Assembly: GCF_000003855.2 (NCBI RefSeq)
Contig: NW_003101681.1
Location: 6,251,900 to 6,315,899 of the forward strand
Reading direction: 5' to 3'
From: Blastomyces gilchristii SLH14081
Lineage: Eukaryota; Ascomycota; Eurotiomycetes; Onygenales; Ajellomycetaceae
Length of the DNA stretch: 64,000 nt
The notes beneath the pieces were generated by a model that ran no database searches, was not told where the DNA came from, and saw nothing but the letters and a program-made list of their open reading frames with translations. The position numbers and the translations under genes were made by a program. Every line of letters begins with the position of its first letter. Position 1 is the first letter of the stretch. Below, piece by piece: positions 32,783-45,186 of this stretch.

Positions 32783-35116
32783 CTAGCCATTCCTAGCACC
32801 GGCGCCATGGCTATTTTCATTGGTGTTACGGCTATTCCTATTCCCCATGTTGGTGATGCTGTTAAGGCGTTTCACGCTATTACTGTGGTTAATCCTCTCA
32901 AGATCCACCTTCTCAAAATCCCAGCTCCCCAAAAACGTTCCTGCGTCCGCAATCGCCTGGCTGAGGTCGAAATTATCCCAGCCCGGTGCGTGGCCCTGGC
33001 CCTCTTGGTACTGCCGTGTGTCGTTTGTGGAAGCGGTTAGGTTGAAGGGGAGGATCGTGGAATCCGCGTCATGGCTCTGTGCTTCGCCAGGTGGCGCGAC
33101 CGGGATGTTGGTGCTGGATGTGTTGGAAGGGCGGTTTGGAAGGGAGGGTGGAGGTAAAGCGGTACATTTGTGAGCATTGGTAGAGGTAGACCCGTTGGCG
33201 AAGCTATTTTCGCGATGACGTCGACTAGATGTAGATTTTTGCGAGAGTGAGAATGATGGTGCCTGGTTTCGAGGGCGCGAGGAGAATAATGAAGAATCAT
33301 TCTGGATGTCTGAATTTCTAGCTCGGATTCGTCCTTCCTTTTGTTCGTCCTTTCCTTTACCAGGCGGAACTATTGCTTCCGCTTCTGCTTCAGATCTTCT
33401 CCCGGGCTTTATCCTTTTAACCATGCTAAAATCGAATGGCGTGATGGCATCTTGGCTGTGGTTGTTCGCCTGCCGACTCGAAATGCTGGTGTCGGATAGA
33501 TGTGAGGGCTTGGCTGGTTCGCCAGTTACAACTACCTTCGAGGAGTTATTAGTTTGTGCCTTTTTCGTAACCTGTATTGCCAGAGTCGATACCTGCTCCT
33601 CATATCCGCCGTTCTGACTACGTCTAGCACTACTAGGGTAGCCTGCCGAAAAATACGTGGAATGGAGAGACATAGTCGGGATTGGGAACTTGAAATAGTC
33701 TGGGACTATTTGAGCGGAGGGTAGGCCTTCTGACGCTGTCATGTTGCTCAGAGTTTGCAGGTTGTCTTGCAAGCCATGCGTTCCATTAGGGGTTGGATCT
33801 AGCGGCAAAGTGTGGGAGCTATTATTATTGTTGTTTGGATTCTCATCTTTGCTTTCCGGTTGAGCTTTATCTCGAGATACCTGAGATCGATGACGTTTGG
33901 AATGTTCGACATTGCCATTGGAGTTTGAAATTGTATCCACGCTAGATGCCGGTTTGCCAGGGTGCGGATATTCGGACTCTAGGAAATGGTCTGTAGTAGA
34001 AGGTACAACTTGAAGGGATCCTGAGGGTTGCATAATCGTAGATGACTTATAGCTCCTCTTCACATGAACCACTTCCTTTTCATTACGGTTGGGAATTCCT
34101 GTGAACGCAGAAGCTGGTTTCCCGGGTTTCGAGAAGCGCGAGCGGCCACCCGGCGACTTTGAGCTCTTCCTAGATTGGTGAGGGTCTTCACGGCGAGGTT
34201 CTCTAATAGTTTTATGTGACGAGGGGGCCAACGCTCCATGTCCGTTGATAGGCGTAAACGAAATGCGAGGAGGTGTGTAGTTCTTGTTGTTATCACCAAT
34301 AAAATCATCCACCCTCGGCCTTTTGCTATTGTGTTGCAATCCTCCATCCTGCTGAAGTTTCGCAGGAGAGCGCAAGCGATAGCCAGGGGTTGGACTGGAG
34401 CCGGTTGGACGTTCATAAGCTTGTGGGTGTAGTCTCTTCTCGTCCGTCTTCAACCAACTATTATTGCTGTCAACTGAAAAACGATGTGATGTGGACGCGG
34501 ATACAGACCGAGGAGCTTGTTCGGCTGTTGTTGAATTAACTCGGGCGGATACTGCTCGTGGTTTTGAGAATATACTATTTGAAGGGGTTTTTCGTGCGCT
34601 AAAGATATCCGTTTCGAGTTGTCCTCTGCCCCTACTACCCGACTTCCTTTGCCGCTGATCGGATCGCTGTGCTTGCACAGGCTCTAGGTCGAGAGAAGAT
34701 TCAAAGCCGCTCCCCTGACGAAGAACTTGGGGAGAAGGCTTCATGCGGCGTTCGAGGGGTTTTGACGTAGCCTCGGATGAGACCATTCCAGAATTCGATA
34801 TGCCATTTCTGAAGTCCTTTTGCCTACCTTGCTTCCATAACGATGCTCCTCGTTGTGGTTTCTTGTCCTTTCCCCTATTCCTCTTCCAAGGGTTCATCCA
34901 TCCGTTATCCAAGGGGCCTTTTAAACCAGCGGATAAGATAAACAAAGGCTTTCCCTCCAGGTAGTCCTGGCCAAGCCTTTCAATTTTCCTTCGTTTTGCA
35001 GCTCGAGCAGCATCATCCAACCCATCATCGCTATCAGAAAACTCACTCAGCAGCTCTGAGGGTAGCGCAGGCAGGGTTTCGAAGTGCAGGGGAGTGGTAT
35101 GGCGCTTGAAAACCAT
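32783..35116 (-). CDS. conserved fungal protein of unknown function (GWxNPW-motif protein)
   Basis: Single-exon frame of 777 residues. The start is ATG 35,116 (MVFKRHTTPLHFETLP); the frame continues upstream only through a non-ATG codon. Two regions look conserved in an otherwise low-complexity, Ser/Arg/Pro-rich protein. The first, residues 47-78, contains Y-L-E-G, I-L-S-A-x-L-K-G-P and G-W-M-N-P-W. The second, near residues 721-735, reads A-I-x-D-A-G-T-F-L-G-S-W-D. I recall the same two boxes in uncharacterised ascomycete proteins, but no function is known to me. Basic stretches (KRRK at 41-44) suggest nuclear location (inference). The last codons overlap a short repeat shared with the VPS11 start. 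Confidence 0.75.
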   Translation of the reverse strand: MVFKRHTTPLHFETLPALPSELLSEFSDSDDGLDDAARAAKRRKIERLGQDYLEGKPLFILSAGLKGPLDNGWMNPWKRNRGKDKKPQRGASLWKQGRQKDFRNGISNSGMVSSEATSKPLERRMKPSPQVLRQGSGFESSLDLEPVQAQRSDQRQRKSGSRGRGQLETDIFSARKTPSNSIFSKPRAVSARVNSTTAEQAPRSVSASTSHRFSVDSNNSWLKTDEKRLHPQAYERPTGSSPTPGYRLRSPAKLQQDGGLQHNSKRPRVDDFIGDNNKNYTPPRISFTPINGHGALAPSSHKTIREPRREDPHQSRKSSKSPGGRSRFSKPGKPASAFTGIPNRNEKEVVHVKRSYKSSTIMQPSGSLQVVPSTTDHFLESEYPHPGKPASSVDTISNSNGNVEHSKRHRSQVSRDKAQPESKDENPNNNNNSSHTLPLDPTPNGTHGLQDNLQTLSNMTASEGLPSAQIVPDYFKFPIPTMSLHSTYFSAGYPSSARRSQNGGYEEQVSTLAIQVTKKAQTNNSSKVVVTGEPAKPSHLSDTSISSRQANNHSQDAITPFDFSMVKRIKPGRRSEAEAEAIVPPGKGKDEQKEGRIRARNSDIQNDSSLFSSRPRNQAPSFSLSQKSTSSRRHRENSFANGSTSTNAHKCTALPPPSLPNRPSNTSSTNIPVAPPGEAQSHDADSTILPFNLTASTNDTRQYQEGQGHAPGWDNFDLSQAIADAGTFLGSWDFEKVDLERINHSNSVKRLNSITNMGNRNSRNTNENSHGAGARNG
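32786..32810. repeat. short direct repeat, copy B, at the 3' end of the GWxNPW gene
   Basis: A 25-bp match to 32,138-32,163. Here it encodes the final GAGARNG residues of the minus-strand gene ending at 32,783. Confidence 0.75.
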
Positions 35117-36177
35117 GGCCTCCAGGAAGGGGACGAGCCACGGGAGAGGAGAGAGACACAACGACAGGACGTCGAGGACGGCATTTGGAGTTACCTAGAT
35201 AGCTTTATAGTTTTGCTTGCTTGTGCTGGTGTGTTGAAGCCTGCTCTTCAGGGGAGCTGTGGCCTTGGTGGTGGCTGAGCGGAACAGTGAAACTATTGAT
35301 TCACTGACAAGTGACAAGCAAGCGACGGCCAGAGCTCCAAGTCACAAGATCTCGTGTCCCACTTAACGCGTTAAGCGTGGAAGCAGGAGAGCGGCGGCTG
35401 GTTGCCAGGCCAATGAACCAGTCACGTGTGTCTGCCTGTTCCAAGGTACGGCGCCAGGATAAGAGCGCTTATCCGGGCCGATCGGGATGCAGACTGAAGC
35501 AGAACTTAACGTTTCCGGTACATGCAAACGATGTGATTGTAATCCTATAATTGTGGTGTAATATTTTCGTATGAAGTAGCATTTAGTTAACAGGGCTTGT
35601 TTGATATACACGATAATACTCTCAGCTAAACAACTCTCATTACCGTACCTTATCTCACTTATCTTGATCTCTCGCGACAATACTTCGTAACGGCCAGCAG
35701 TGTCATCAATCGGGGATCTTTTTCTTTACATAGTACGTTACTCCGTATAGCCGCCGACAGATACCACACCCACCCCTTCCACAGGGCTGAAAGGGGCCCG
35801 GCACATCTGTTGTTCCGGGCCGCTGATTGCCGCATTAGGCAGGATGTTGTTGTTTTCTTGGCGCCGCTAGCCCCTAACCAACCCACACCAAAGCATCATC
35901 GATATCAAACTCTCCGCACACACACTTCGACGCTCCAACAACTTCAACAACATCTCTTATCCTCAATTTCGCCTTATTGACTGAATGGTGCATTCTTAGT
36001 ACATAGATCTTCGCCCCCCAAACGTATATTTATTAACAAACCATTATGTTAATATATCCTTCCCCCACAATCCCTACCCTTCCCAGATCGCATACTTCTC
36101 TACCACCTTCACAATAGAGCGCTTCTTGTCAACAATCTACCTCCAACTAAACACGCCGGATCCGGATCAAGCTCAAT
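35117..36177. promoter_or_regulatory. divergent promoter region between the GWxNPW gene and the Cdc11/SNAD gene
   Basis: About 1.06 kb between two divergent starts. It contains a CACGTG word near 35,423 and one copy of TACTCCGTA (35,739-35,747). The 3' part (35,880-36,170) is rich in C and T, as expected of a 5' UTR. Confidence 0.5.
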
Positions 36178-39100
36178 ATGAGTAAACAACAGCCTTGGTT
36201 AGATGGACTGTCCGAGGACTGGGTTTCCCAAACCTCCTCCCTGCGCGACCGCATCTCCAACTCCTTCAAACGCTCGTCGCGCGGCCTGTCTGCCTCTCCA
36301 CCCACCAGTGTTTCGTCGTCACATAACAAACCTTCCTTCTTCTTCAGACATTTGCGCAAGACGTCGGAGCCTTCCCGACTATCAGACCTCGAAGGCAATA
36401 GCAATGTCTCGTCTAATCACACGTTTTCCATGATCAATGTTTTCACCTCGAGCGTTGGTCCCAAAGGCAAGCTGACTCGTACCACAGGAAACCAAGTTTT
36501 GACTTAGGCATGTAACTAACGATGTTTTTTTTTTGGAACATTACTACAGTGTCCGTACAAGTGCAATCAGAAAATACACCCGTCGAAAGTTCTACCATGC
36601 ATATAAGACCGCAGAGTAAACATGCCAAAGAAGACAACACTCCGGAATGGAAAAAACGTCTTGCTCGCGGTGAAGCTCCGATGGGAGAAGGGGGCGATTT
36701 GTTCGGCCCCATGGAACTGGAGAATGTGTTTAGACCGCCACCCACCAATACCGAATCGAACGCACGGTCAAATCTTTTTACCTCCGTGCACACACAAGCT
36801 AATCGACCATGGTCTCTGCCACGTTCTAGCTCGTCCAGAGGCGAGCAGCCAGATATCTTACCGAATGACTTGGATGACGCCCGAGCTAGAATCGAAAATT
36901 CTGCCAGTGATAGCCAGGATAGCATAGAGAAATATAGCACATCGTTGGACGACGCCAAATGCTGGCTGGGCGGCGATGCTCCCGCGAATGGCACCGTTAG
37001 CTTTGACCCCAGATCACGGACTGTGAGCGGTAGGGAAGAACTGCGCAATGAGGAAATTACTCCGATCCTCTTCTCCAGGGACGATAACGACACCGCTGGC
37101 GAATACACGAATCGAGAAATTTTTGAATCGCTCCTCGAAGAAGTAAGAAATTCTAACTTGAAAGAAACATTCTCAGATTCTCGCAGACGAAATTCAGTTG
37201 CCGGTGATGATTGCAGTTACCTCAGTCGTCGAGATAATCACACGATCACGGGAGGAGCGGATGACACTATCGAAATGACTAGCCAATCGTTACCTGAAGA
37301 CTTATCTGTCGGAACAATGGATTTCGGCTCCACTGGTGGTGGCTTCGTGAGCACACGTCGTGGTGGCTATTCCAACGATGGGTCCTTTCGCCGTCGCCAG
37401 CTATCACCAACATCTCTCCTCCTTTCACCTCTCCACTCTTCCTCTTTCCTATCTAATTCAAAAATCAGAAGCTCTCCACCGATTGATAGGCGAAGAGGAA
37501 TGTTCAGTTCACATCAGCAGCAGGAACCCCCCCCTCAACAATTCCTTACTCCACATCGGGCACGTCGTGAAACGAACGACTCAAGGCCAAGGTCATCTGG
37601 AAGCCCGCTGAAGTTATTTGGGGAGTACGACACATTCACCAGCAACAAGCTACTACGGAGAATGAGCCAATTCGAAGAGACGTTTAATAATGGTCCAGGT
37701 GAAGCAACCCCATCACCCACAGAAACCCGTCAAAAGGGACGAAGCCGAAGCCGAAGCCGACCGACCTCACGCCGTAATCCCAACCAAGCAGGAACCACAT
37801 TATCCTCTCAAAGTGGCCGCGACACTCCCACAAGGTCGTCCCGCGCAAAGAATCGGAATCCGACCAATCCAAAGGACCACCTGGCCCCAAACATTCCCGG
37901 TTCATCAGAGCAACGAGTCGAGGGTCTCAGTCTGCTCCCTGCCCCTTCTCTGGTAATTACGAACGAGGATGGGAAAAGCCCATCAGGTCGTCCATCTCGA
38001 AGAAGGGAGGCTGGAAAGCAAAGCCCAATTCAATCAGCGAGATGGGAAAATGATCCATTCGCCTCCTCTCCGGCTAATGCGTTTCCAGCTGCAGCAGTTA
38101 GGACGAAGTTGAGAACCAATGCCGACGATGCAGCAGTTGTAAACGAAAATTGTGAATCAAATCCGTTTAGGCAGAGCGAGACGAAGAGGGTTTTTAACAG
38201 TCCGACGAAAGATCCTTGTCGAAAAAGAAGGAGGACACTACAGAATATCGATCCTAATAATCAGATTCTGGCGTCATCTCTTCTTGAATCTACTCAATTT
38301 TCTGCCAGCTATAACATTCAAAACTATCAAAATGAAGGTCAGCTGCGAGCAGGCGACAATGGTGACTCAGAACTCCCACCACGTCCCCGGACACCAACTC
38401 CCTCGCAGATAAGGTCTCAGCTTGGAAACAAAGAAAAAATTCAAACCAAACATGCTAGCAAACCATCAGCTTCCCTCAATGCCGTCCAATACGAACAGAA
38501 TGAACCCGAACAGAAGCTCTCCTTTATCGCAACACCGAGCCATGTCTTCGACGATAGTAGGAAAGGATCAATTACCACACAAGATTTTTTGAACGAAGCC
38601 ACTAAGATAATGGACATAATACGTGCCAGAGGAGGCGGCAAGCATAATCATGGTTTATCGAGCGTTGAAGAGACTAACCATTTGAGTGATGCTGCAAGTG
38701 ATGTAGACTACTCCTATGATGATGCTGAAGAGGAGGAAGAGGAGTCGACACAGGAAGCATTTTCAAGACCACCAAGCCGCGAGGGGACCGTTGATCTTCG
38801 CAGATTACACGAACCACGCACGCAACATCCGCGTATAGTGAGCCATTTAAAGAAGTTTGAGGACAAAGACGACTTTGAGCTTTATATGGGGGGATCGGTG
38901 ATGTCTTTGCGCCTTGATCGGGAACAGAATGTGGCTACTTATGCCATTCATCGGCAGGAGGGTGAGAGCGATGGTGTGGAAAGCAGCCCAAAGAACATAC
39001 GTATTCGTGGGCGGTCAACCTCAGGGAAGAGGGCAACCAGCTCATCATCGAATTTATCCAACGGTTCTAATGGTCATAGCGGCCCCTCCTCCCAACGGGA

Positions 39101-42100
39101 AATATCGTCACTCAGGTCGACTAGAAGCTCATTACCCACAGGATCTTCCCGGGGCTCCTCGAGCGGCTCCGGGGCTAAGGGTATTATATCCTCGGATATG
39201 ATAGCTCACTTGATCCCCGAGCAGGTTGGTGCGATGACTTATGACCGCTCAGCGCATGCATGGGTGAAGGGTAGAGACGGGATGATGCATGCCGAGGAAA
39301 GACCTCCAGCGTCGAAGGCGGTGGAAGAAGACGTCATTATGAGCGAAGAAGACCCCTTCAAGGATATTCCCGACCTTAGTGTTGACGAGTTGCAAGAGCT
39401 CATGGCTGCGCAGACATTTTCATCGCCGGCGACGGCGAAGGGGAAATTTTCTTCGATGACTGGTGGTTTCGGTGAAGGCCGGCACGATGGTCAAAAAGAG
39501 TGTAACCAGCGGCCGCCACGGCAACAGGATGAGGAGACCGACGCGGGAAATCGCCAGCATATTACTGATTTCCGACCAAATACCCGAGACGGCGGACGTT
39601 TTGAAACGAGTTCCGTGCAATCGAAATCTACGCGGTTTACGTCGAGTTGTCCCAATCCAGAAACCAGGGCTACGTCTTGGGGTAGTGAGGAGTTAGTAGG
39701 TATTCCTCAGCCTGCTGAGACTAATGATTTGGGAAATTGTCAGAAGGGTGGTAATGGACAGCCTCCCCCCGGCGAAAGACGTGGTAGGGTAGCTACCATT
39801 TCGTTCTCATCCCCTTTGGTATCTCATGTGGCGTACCGGGAGGACTCGCTGAGTCCAGTCGACCCGGAACACGCGTTACCATCTACTGTGCAGCATGACC
39901 GCTACGGATCTAGTCACTTCAGGGATTCCCAGAACCATCCGGGTGTATTACCGCGCCCTTACAACCAAAGCTCGCCGTTCCGGAACTCTTCGCGCCAGAA
40001 TAGTTCATTCGGTAGTCGGACTTTCAGGGGAAGGCGTATCTCCCGGATCGATGAGCAAACTGAAGTTTCGGCCAACGATGACCCTCACACCCAACATCAT
40101 GGCCTTTCTGTTATCGAGGCTCTAGGACATGAGGACCGCTCAATGATTTTACAAGGGAGCCCAAACATGGATGCCAGTTACAGCTTCCAGCTTGCGTCGC
40201 TGTCGGATTTTACGCTTCATCAAATCGATGAGTCTATGCGGCTTGATGTTAGTTACGTTGCTGAAAGGACTCATCCGACCTCTCTCAGGCAGGTCCACGG
40301 GACATATACTCTGGCGACCCAAGATTTGATTAAGCACATCACTGACACAGAGCCGTACGAACCATATTGGGAACATCTCCGTCAGCTGAACCTTCGCGGG
40401 AAAGGTCTGATAACGCTACACAGACTGAACGAATTCTGCTCGCGACTCGAGGAGCTTGATGCATCTGACAACAATGTTGGCCAGGTTAGCGGCGTCCCCT
40501 CAAGTATTCGCACGTTGAGGGTCCCGCGCAACTACTTGTCCAACTTAACGGCGTGGGGCCATCTGTCTAATCTTCAGTACTTGGATGTGTCAGGAAATAA
40601 GTTGGAGGATCTTGATGCGTTTTCGGGCCTTGTTCATCTGAGGAGTTTGAAGGCCGATGGGAATCGCATTCGGAATATTCGTGGCATTATGGGGTTAAAT
40701 GGCTTGTTGACGTTGAAAGTGAGGGGGAATTTGATTGGTGAGATTGACTTTGGCGAAGCGGAGTTGTAAGTTTATTTTTTATTTCCCAGTCTAAATATTG
40801 CAGAAATGATGTGGATTGTTAATGGAAATTTAAAATTAAGGACGCGGTTGATAAAGCTGGACTTGCGTGACAATCTCCTCACGAGTGTACGCAACATTGG
40901 ATTCATCAAAACTATCGAAAAGTTAGACCTTCGAGGCAATCGTATTCGGCATTTCGAATCGTTGGAAGTCCTTCATTGCCTACATTCGCTCACCCTATCG
41001 AACAATAACATAGAGAAGCTAAATATCGGGAAATTTCCTAACCTCCACCTCCTCTATGCAGACAGGAATCACCTCTCCACGATCAGCGGTCTCGATCAAT
41101 GCCATTATCTGGATTGTTTATCCCTTCGTGAACAAACACTGCCATCTTCTCCTCAGCAATCTGAGAACGACCAACTTCCCCTTATCTACCTCCAACTCAG
41201 TGCAGCCGCGTCCCTCCGGAAACTATACCTATCGTCCAACCACCTCTCGTCAGCCCTCCTCGCCCCATCTGCTAGCGTCCCCAGCCTACAGTACCTCGAC
41301 ATTGCCTCATGTGCCCTAGAAAGCCTACCCAGTACCTTTGGCACAAGTTTCCCAAACCTTCGCGTCTTGAATCTTAACTTTAATGCGCTTTCCGATATAT
41401 CTGAGTTGCACGGGCTGACGCGGCTTGGTCGCGTATTGTTAGTCGGGAATCGCATCGCGCGACTTCGGAAGCTCTGTCAGGTTCTGAGATCCGTTGGTGG
41501 CCGCTGCGGCGCGCTGGGTGATGTAGATTTACGAGGGAATCCGATTACGGTGGGGTTCTATCCGGCGCCTGTTACGGGGAGTGGGAGGGTGTGGAGGGAT
41601 GAGAAAGGGGCGCTTGTTGGGGATGGGGACGTGGGGAGACGGAGGTTTAAAAATCGTCAGGGGCTTGGGCACGGTAGAGACGAGAGGCAGTTGCAGGTCC
41701 GTGAAAGGGATGATAGGGATGAAGATGATACGGGCTTCCCAACTTTAGGTAGTTGTACGAATATCGCGCGGAAGGGGTTCGGCGATGAGGTTCATAATCA
41801 GGATGAAGCTGAAGCTGGGGCTGGGGTTGAGATTGAGATCGACGACCACTACACCGTGCCTCCGGCAAATGTCATTGCGGATCGCAAGTATGTCGTGCAC
41901 CTAGATGAGGCGACAAGGTTGCGGAGAAGAGTTGTGGAACTTATGGTCCTGGCGGCGGCGGCGGGGAGATTGAGGGTGTTGAATGGGCTTCCTATTGTGA
42001 ATGGCTGTGCAGGGGGGAGCGTGGCTGATGTTGGGGATGAGGGTGCTGGTGGTAGCAGTAGTGACGGTCGTGAGAAGTGGAGAAGTGGGTATGTGAGGAA

Positions 42101-42194
42101 GGATGAGGTGTGGAGGCGGTTGGAGGAGTTGGGGGTTTTGAAGAAGAAGAAAAAGAAGCAGAAGAGCGGGGTGGCGGAGCAGATTGATAGGTGA
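36178..42194 (+). CDS. septation initiation network scaffold, Cdc11/SNAD/Nud1-like leucine-rich repeat protein
   Basis: Three exons (36,178-36,478; 36,550-40,765; 40,841-42,194; introns of 71 and 75 bp) encode 1,956 residues. The N-terminus has the family signature QPWLDGLSEDWV, and a TPEWKKRLARGE...LFGPMELE box lies near residues 130-165. A long disordered, Ser/Arg-rich middle follows. Leucine-rich repeats start near residue 1,375 (LNLRGKGLITL, LEELDASDNNVG, LQYLDVSGNKLEDL, LKVRGNLIGEI) and continue across the second intron (TRLIKLDLRDN) to about 1,735. Homologues anchor the septation or mitotic exit network at the spindle pole body. The second intron uses GTAAGT and the acceptor at 40,839-40,840, because this keeps the LRR period; a shorter intron cannot be excluded. 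The tail is basic (KKKKKKQK). Confidence 0.88.
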
Positions 42195-42912
42195 TGTTCT
42201 TGTCTTGTTCTTGTTATTCTGCTCTGGCTTCAATTGGAGTTACCAGGTGAGATTTGCTTTCATTCATATCATTCCATTCCTATCAGGTCTCTCAGCTACG
42301 GACTGCGGCGGCACGGTAGGGTTTTTGAGATTTGTTTCCCTGTTTATCTCTATGGTGTTTGGGCCTTTCTTTCTCCCTTTTTATTTCTGGTGTTTGTTTG
42401 GCTTTCTTCTGGGGGGGGTTCTTTTTTTTCCTCTTCTCTAAATACCCTGTTCTAAATTGCATATAGCGTGTGTGGGTTTGGACCGTTCAATGGGTTTTTA
42501 TTCTTCTTCTTTTTTTTTTTTTTCACTTCCGCTTATTTCTGTCGAATTGAATTTCTGGGCACGATGAGGCTGTCCCCGTCTTAATTTTGAAATTTGTGTT
42601 TTGCTGGCTAGTTGGTTGTTGATAATGAACTTTGACCTTGATTGAAACTTACACTACGATATTTATGTATATTTGCCTAGCAGTGTGCATTTCTAACTTG
42701 GCTACAGCCGAACCGGGACGGTATCAAGACAATAGCCCTTCCAACTAGGCAAGTAACTTAGGTTATCTTAAAAAACGGAATTCGAAGCCAATACAATTTT
42801 TTTTTAAAAAAAAATCAGGTTGATCAATAATCAACATGCGTAAAAAAAAGTGGGTTCACAACTCGATTTGGAATAAAGTTCATTTTCTTACGACACTTAC
42901 TAAGAAACAGCT
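42195..42912. other. 3' flank of the Cdc11/SNAD gene
   Basis: T-rich sequence with several T and A runs (42,510-42,522 and 42,798-42,813). No supported gene. It probably includes the 3' UTR and polyadenylation region, followed by the tRNA promoter flank. Confidence 0.6.
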
Positions 42913-43001
42913 GGTCCTGTGGTCTAGTGGTATGATTCTCGCTTTGGGTTCACAACATCCTGATCTGCGAGAGGCCCCGTGTTCGAATCACGGCAGGACC
43001 C
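42913..43001 (+). tRNA. tRNA-Pro(UGG) with a 17-nt intron
   Basis: The acceptor stem GGTCCTG pairs with CAGGACC, with C as discriminator. The D arm carries an A box (TGGTCTAGTGG) and the T arm a B box (GTTCGAATC). The anticodon stem CTCGC/GCGAG encloses the loop TTTGGG, giving anticodon TGG. It is followed by TTCACAACATCCTGATC, which fits a canonical intron after position 37. A T8 run at 43,005-43,012 should terminate RNA polymerase III. Confidence 0.95.
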
Positions 43002-43004
43002 CTC

Positions 43005-43012
43005 TTTTTTTT
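43005..43012 (+). terminator. RNA polymerase III terminator of tRNA-Pro
   Basis: Run of eight T four bases after the tRNA 3' end. Confidence 0.85.
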
Positions 43013-44560
43013 AAGTTTTTATTTAATCTTATTTAAATCGCATTTTTTTTTCCCTCAACTCTCTGTGTTTCTTCCCACACAATTTTTCTTTTCTTTCTTT
43101 TCTTTTTTCTTTTTTTCACCTGTTTATTATTATTTCATCCTATGTGGAAAAGAGAGTTATCACAAGTAGACATTTTATTGAATTGGAGAGCCCCCATCCA
43201 TCCCATCACCCCGATGCGGAGATGGGGAAATAGAGACATCTATCTATCCTATCCGGCCCAATTTATCTCTTATCAAACAATAACTACTGTACCATTGAAA
43301 CCATCATAATTGCATATTTAACTACGTAGTCACCCTCGCCCGGCAAGTTTTCGGGCCAAAGGCGTGATGATGACTCTGTCGGAACCCCCAGTCGCATCTC
43401 TAACAGGTTGTTTCCATTATCAATGAACCCGTTTGCCTACGCAGGCCTAGCTGTAACCAAGACAACGTGCGAGGGATTGATTAATGGCGAGACACCTTCG
43501 GGATAGGGGGTATCTCGCCAGCTACTCGGGTAATGAAGTTGCCTTCCCCCCCCCGGGACGTCCCTGACGAGGTCATATTGGTTATTGCCCTGCTGGAAAG
43601 TATCCCCAAGAGTTGAAAGAGCGCTGGCTGCTCTCAGACAGACAGCTAATCTGTGGCTCCACGATGCTCGCAGCCCGGGTAGAGGTGTGAGATGGGGGCG
43701 ACTTGGCTCCTCCCGTTCCCACACATGGTATGGTGAGAGTTACCTAGCACGTACGCTCTGGTTGGAGCTGTAGAAGAGTCTAGGAGTTAAAATATCTCAC
43801 AGTAACTAACAGAGCGTTAAACGTAGACTGACTGAAGTGCTGTACGTGAGCCTGACTGCTAGGAAAGAAGGAGAGACGGAGAGAAATCAGATATCAGATC
43901 TTGGCTGGTTCTTTGTCCATCCACCAAGTAGCGTATATATGTGGAGCTGGCGAGCTCGTGGGAGCAGGGCGGGGCTTGATTGGGCGGGGCGGGGCGGGGA
44001 GGGAATCTCTTCCCTTGTATCCATCCATGTTGGGGTTGTTACCGGTCGCTGCTCCTGTGTGTGTACCTAAGTATAATCAATTGATTGCGTGACAATAAGT
44101 GTCTGGAGCCGTTGCGGGGTTGGTGCTGGAGTGGTATTTTTCTGATAGTTGATATGTACGGAGTAGTTAGTTGTTGTTATGTTGTGAGAAGAAAGATTAA
44201 AAAAAGCGTGGCTGGGGGAAATGGTCTAGCCCCGGCGGTGTGTGCCTGGGGCCTGGATGAAACGATGTATCTTGCGCGGGAAATAGTGTGGAGAGTGACC
44301 TTGCATCAGAGCCTCAACCAACCGGAATCATATTCTTCATATACACGTACTCCGTATCTGTCTAAGGAACAAGCTGTTTTATGCTAATGTTCTCTGTTCA
44401 TTGTACCCCATACCCGGGTAGCAGTGGGTGGTTAGCAGTAACCTGGACATACGAACATATGTAGTTACAGTAGTTACAGCAGTTCTCCCCGTACTGTACT
44501 ACTTTCCTTGTGGCTCAGGTGAAGGAAGCTCCCCAGCATATCTGCGATGGACAGGAAGCT

Positions 44561-44600
44561 AGCAGGCTGATGCAGGCTGATGCTGGCTGATGCAGGCTGA
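44561..44600. repeat. 10-bp tandem repeat, four units
   Basis: AGGCTGATGC repeated four times with one variant (TGGCTGATGC). Confidence 0.75.
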
Positions 44601-44993
44601 TTTTGGTGGCGGACGATTGGCTGTAGCTGGAGCAGCAGCCGTCGTACAAGCTTTTTGGGGGGGTTTTGTGGTTTTTCTCTCTTGGGTTGTTAGTAAAACA
44701 GTAGATTGCTGTTGAATTTCACCAGCATGCTTCCTTATCAACTACCATGGTACAGATAGAGAATGAAGGGAAATATCGAATTAAAATAGCTATTATATAG
44801 TTATATATAATATTCCTGTCGTACCTGACCATCTTCCCCTCTCGTCTCTAAATCTTGTTGAATTTTTTCCCATGTCTATATAGTTATTTTTGAGTTCTGT
44901 CACCAGCCACCGCCATCACCCGCTCGTCTCGTCCCAGTCCCGGTCAAGTCTGCGAAACTCACAGCTTCATTTCTTCCCAAATCAGCCATCCTC

Positions 44994-45030
44994 CTCTCTC
45001 TCTCTCTGTCTCACACACACACACACACAC
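44994..45030. repeat. CT and CA microsatellite upstream of KCS1
   Basis: (TC)n followed by (CA)n, about 37 bp, on the plus strand in the presumed 5' leader. Confidence 0.8.
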
Positions 45031-45186
45031 ATACATATACACAACTCCTCAACCCTATCTTCACCTGCTATTCCTCCTACTTGCTTTTACCTTCTTCTTC
45101 TTCTTCTTCCTAATTGATTCTTCATCCTTTTCCCTCTTCGCCTCCCTAATCCCAGTTCTCCCCCGATAATCCCACTGGCGTGACCA

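Noticed and set aside
36443..37108. 221-codon minus-strand frame
   Set aside because: Shadow of exon 2 of the Cdc11/SNAD gene on the opposite strand.
40766..40803. Shorter second intron (24 or 38 bp) in the Cdc11/SNAD gene
   Set aside because: Both are below the size of all other introns here (63 bp and up apart from one of 58), and the 38-bp one breaks the frame. The 75-bp choice keeps the leucine-rich repeat spacing.
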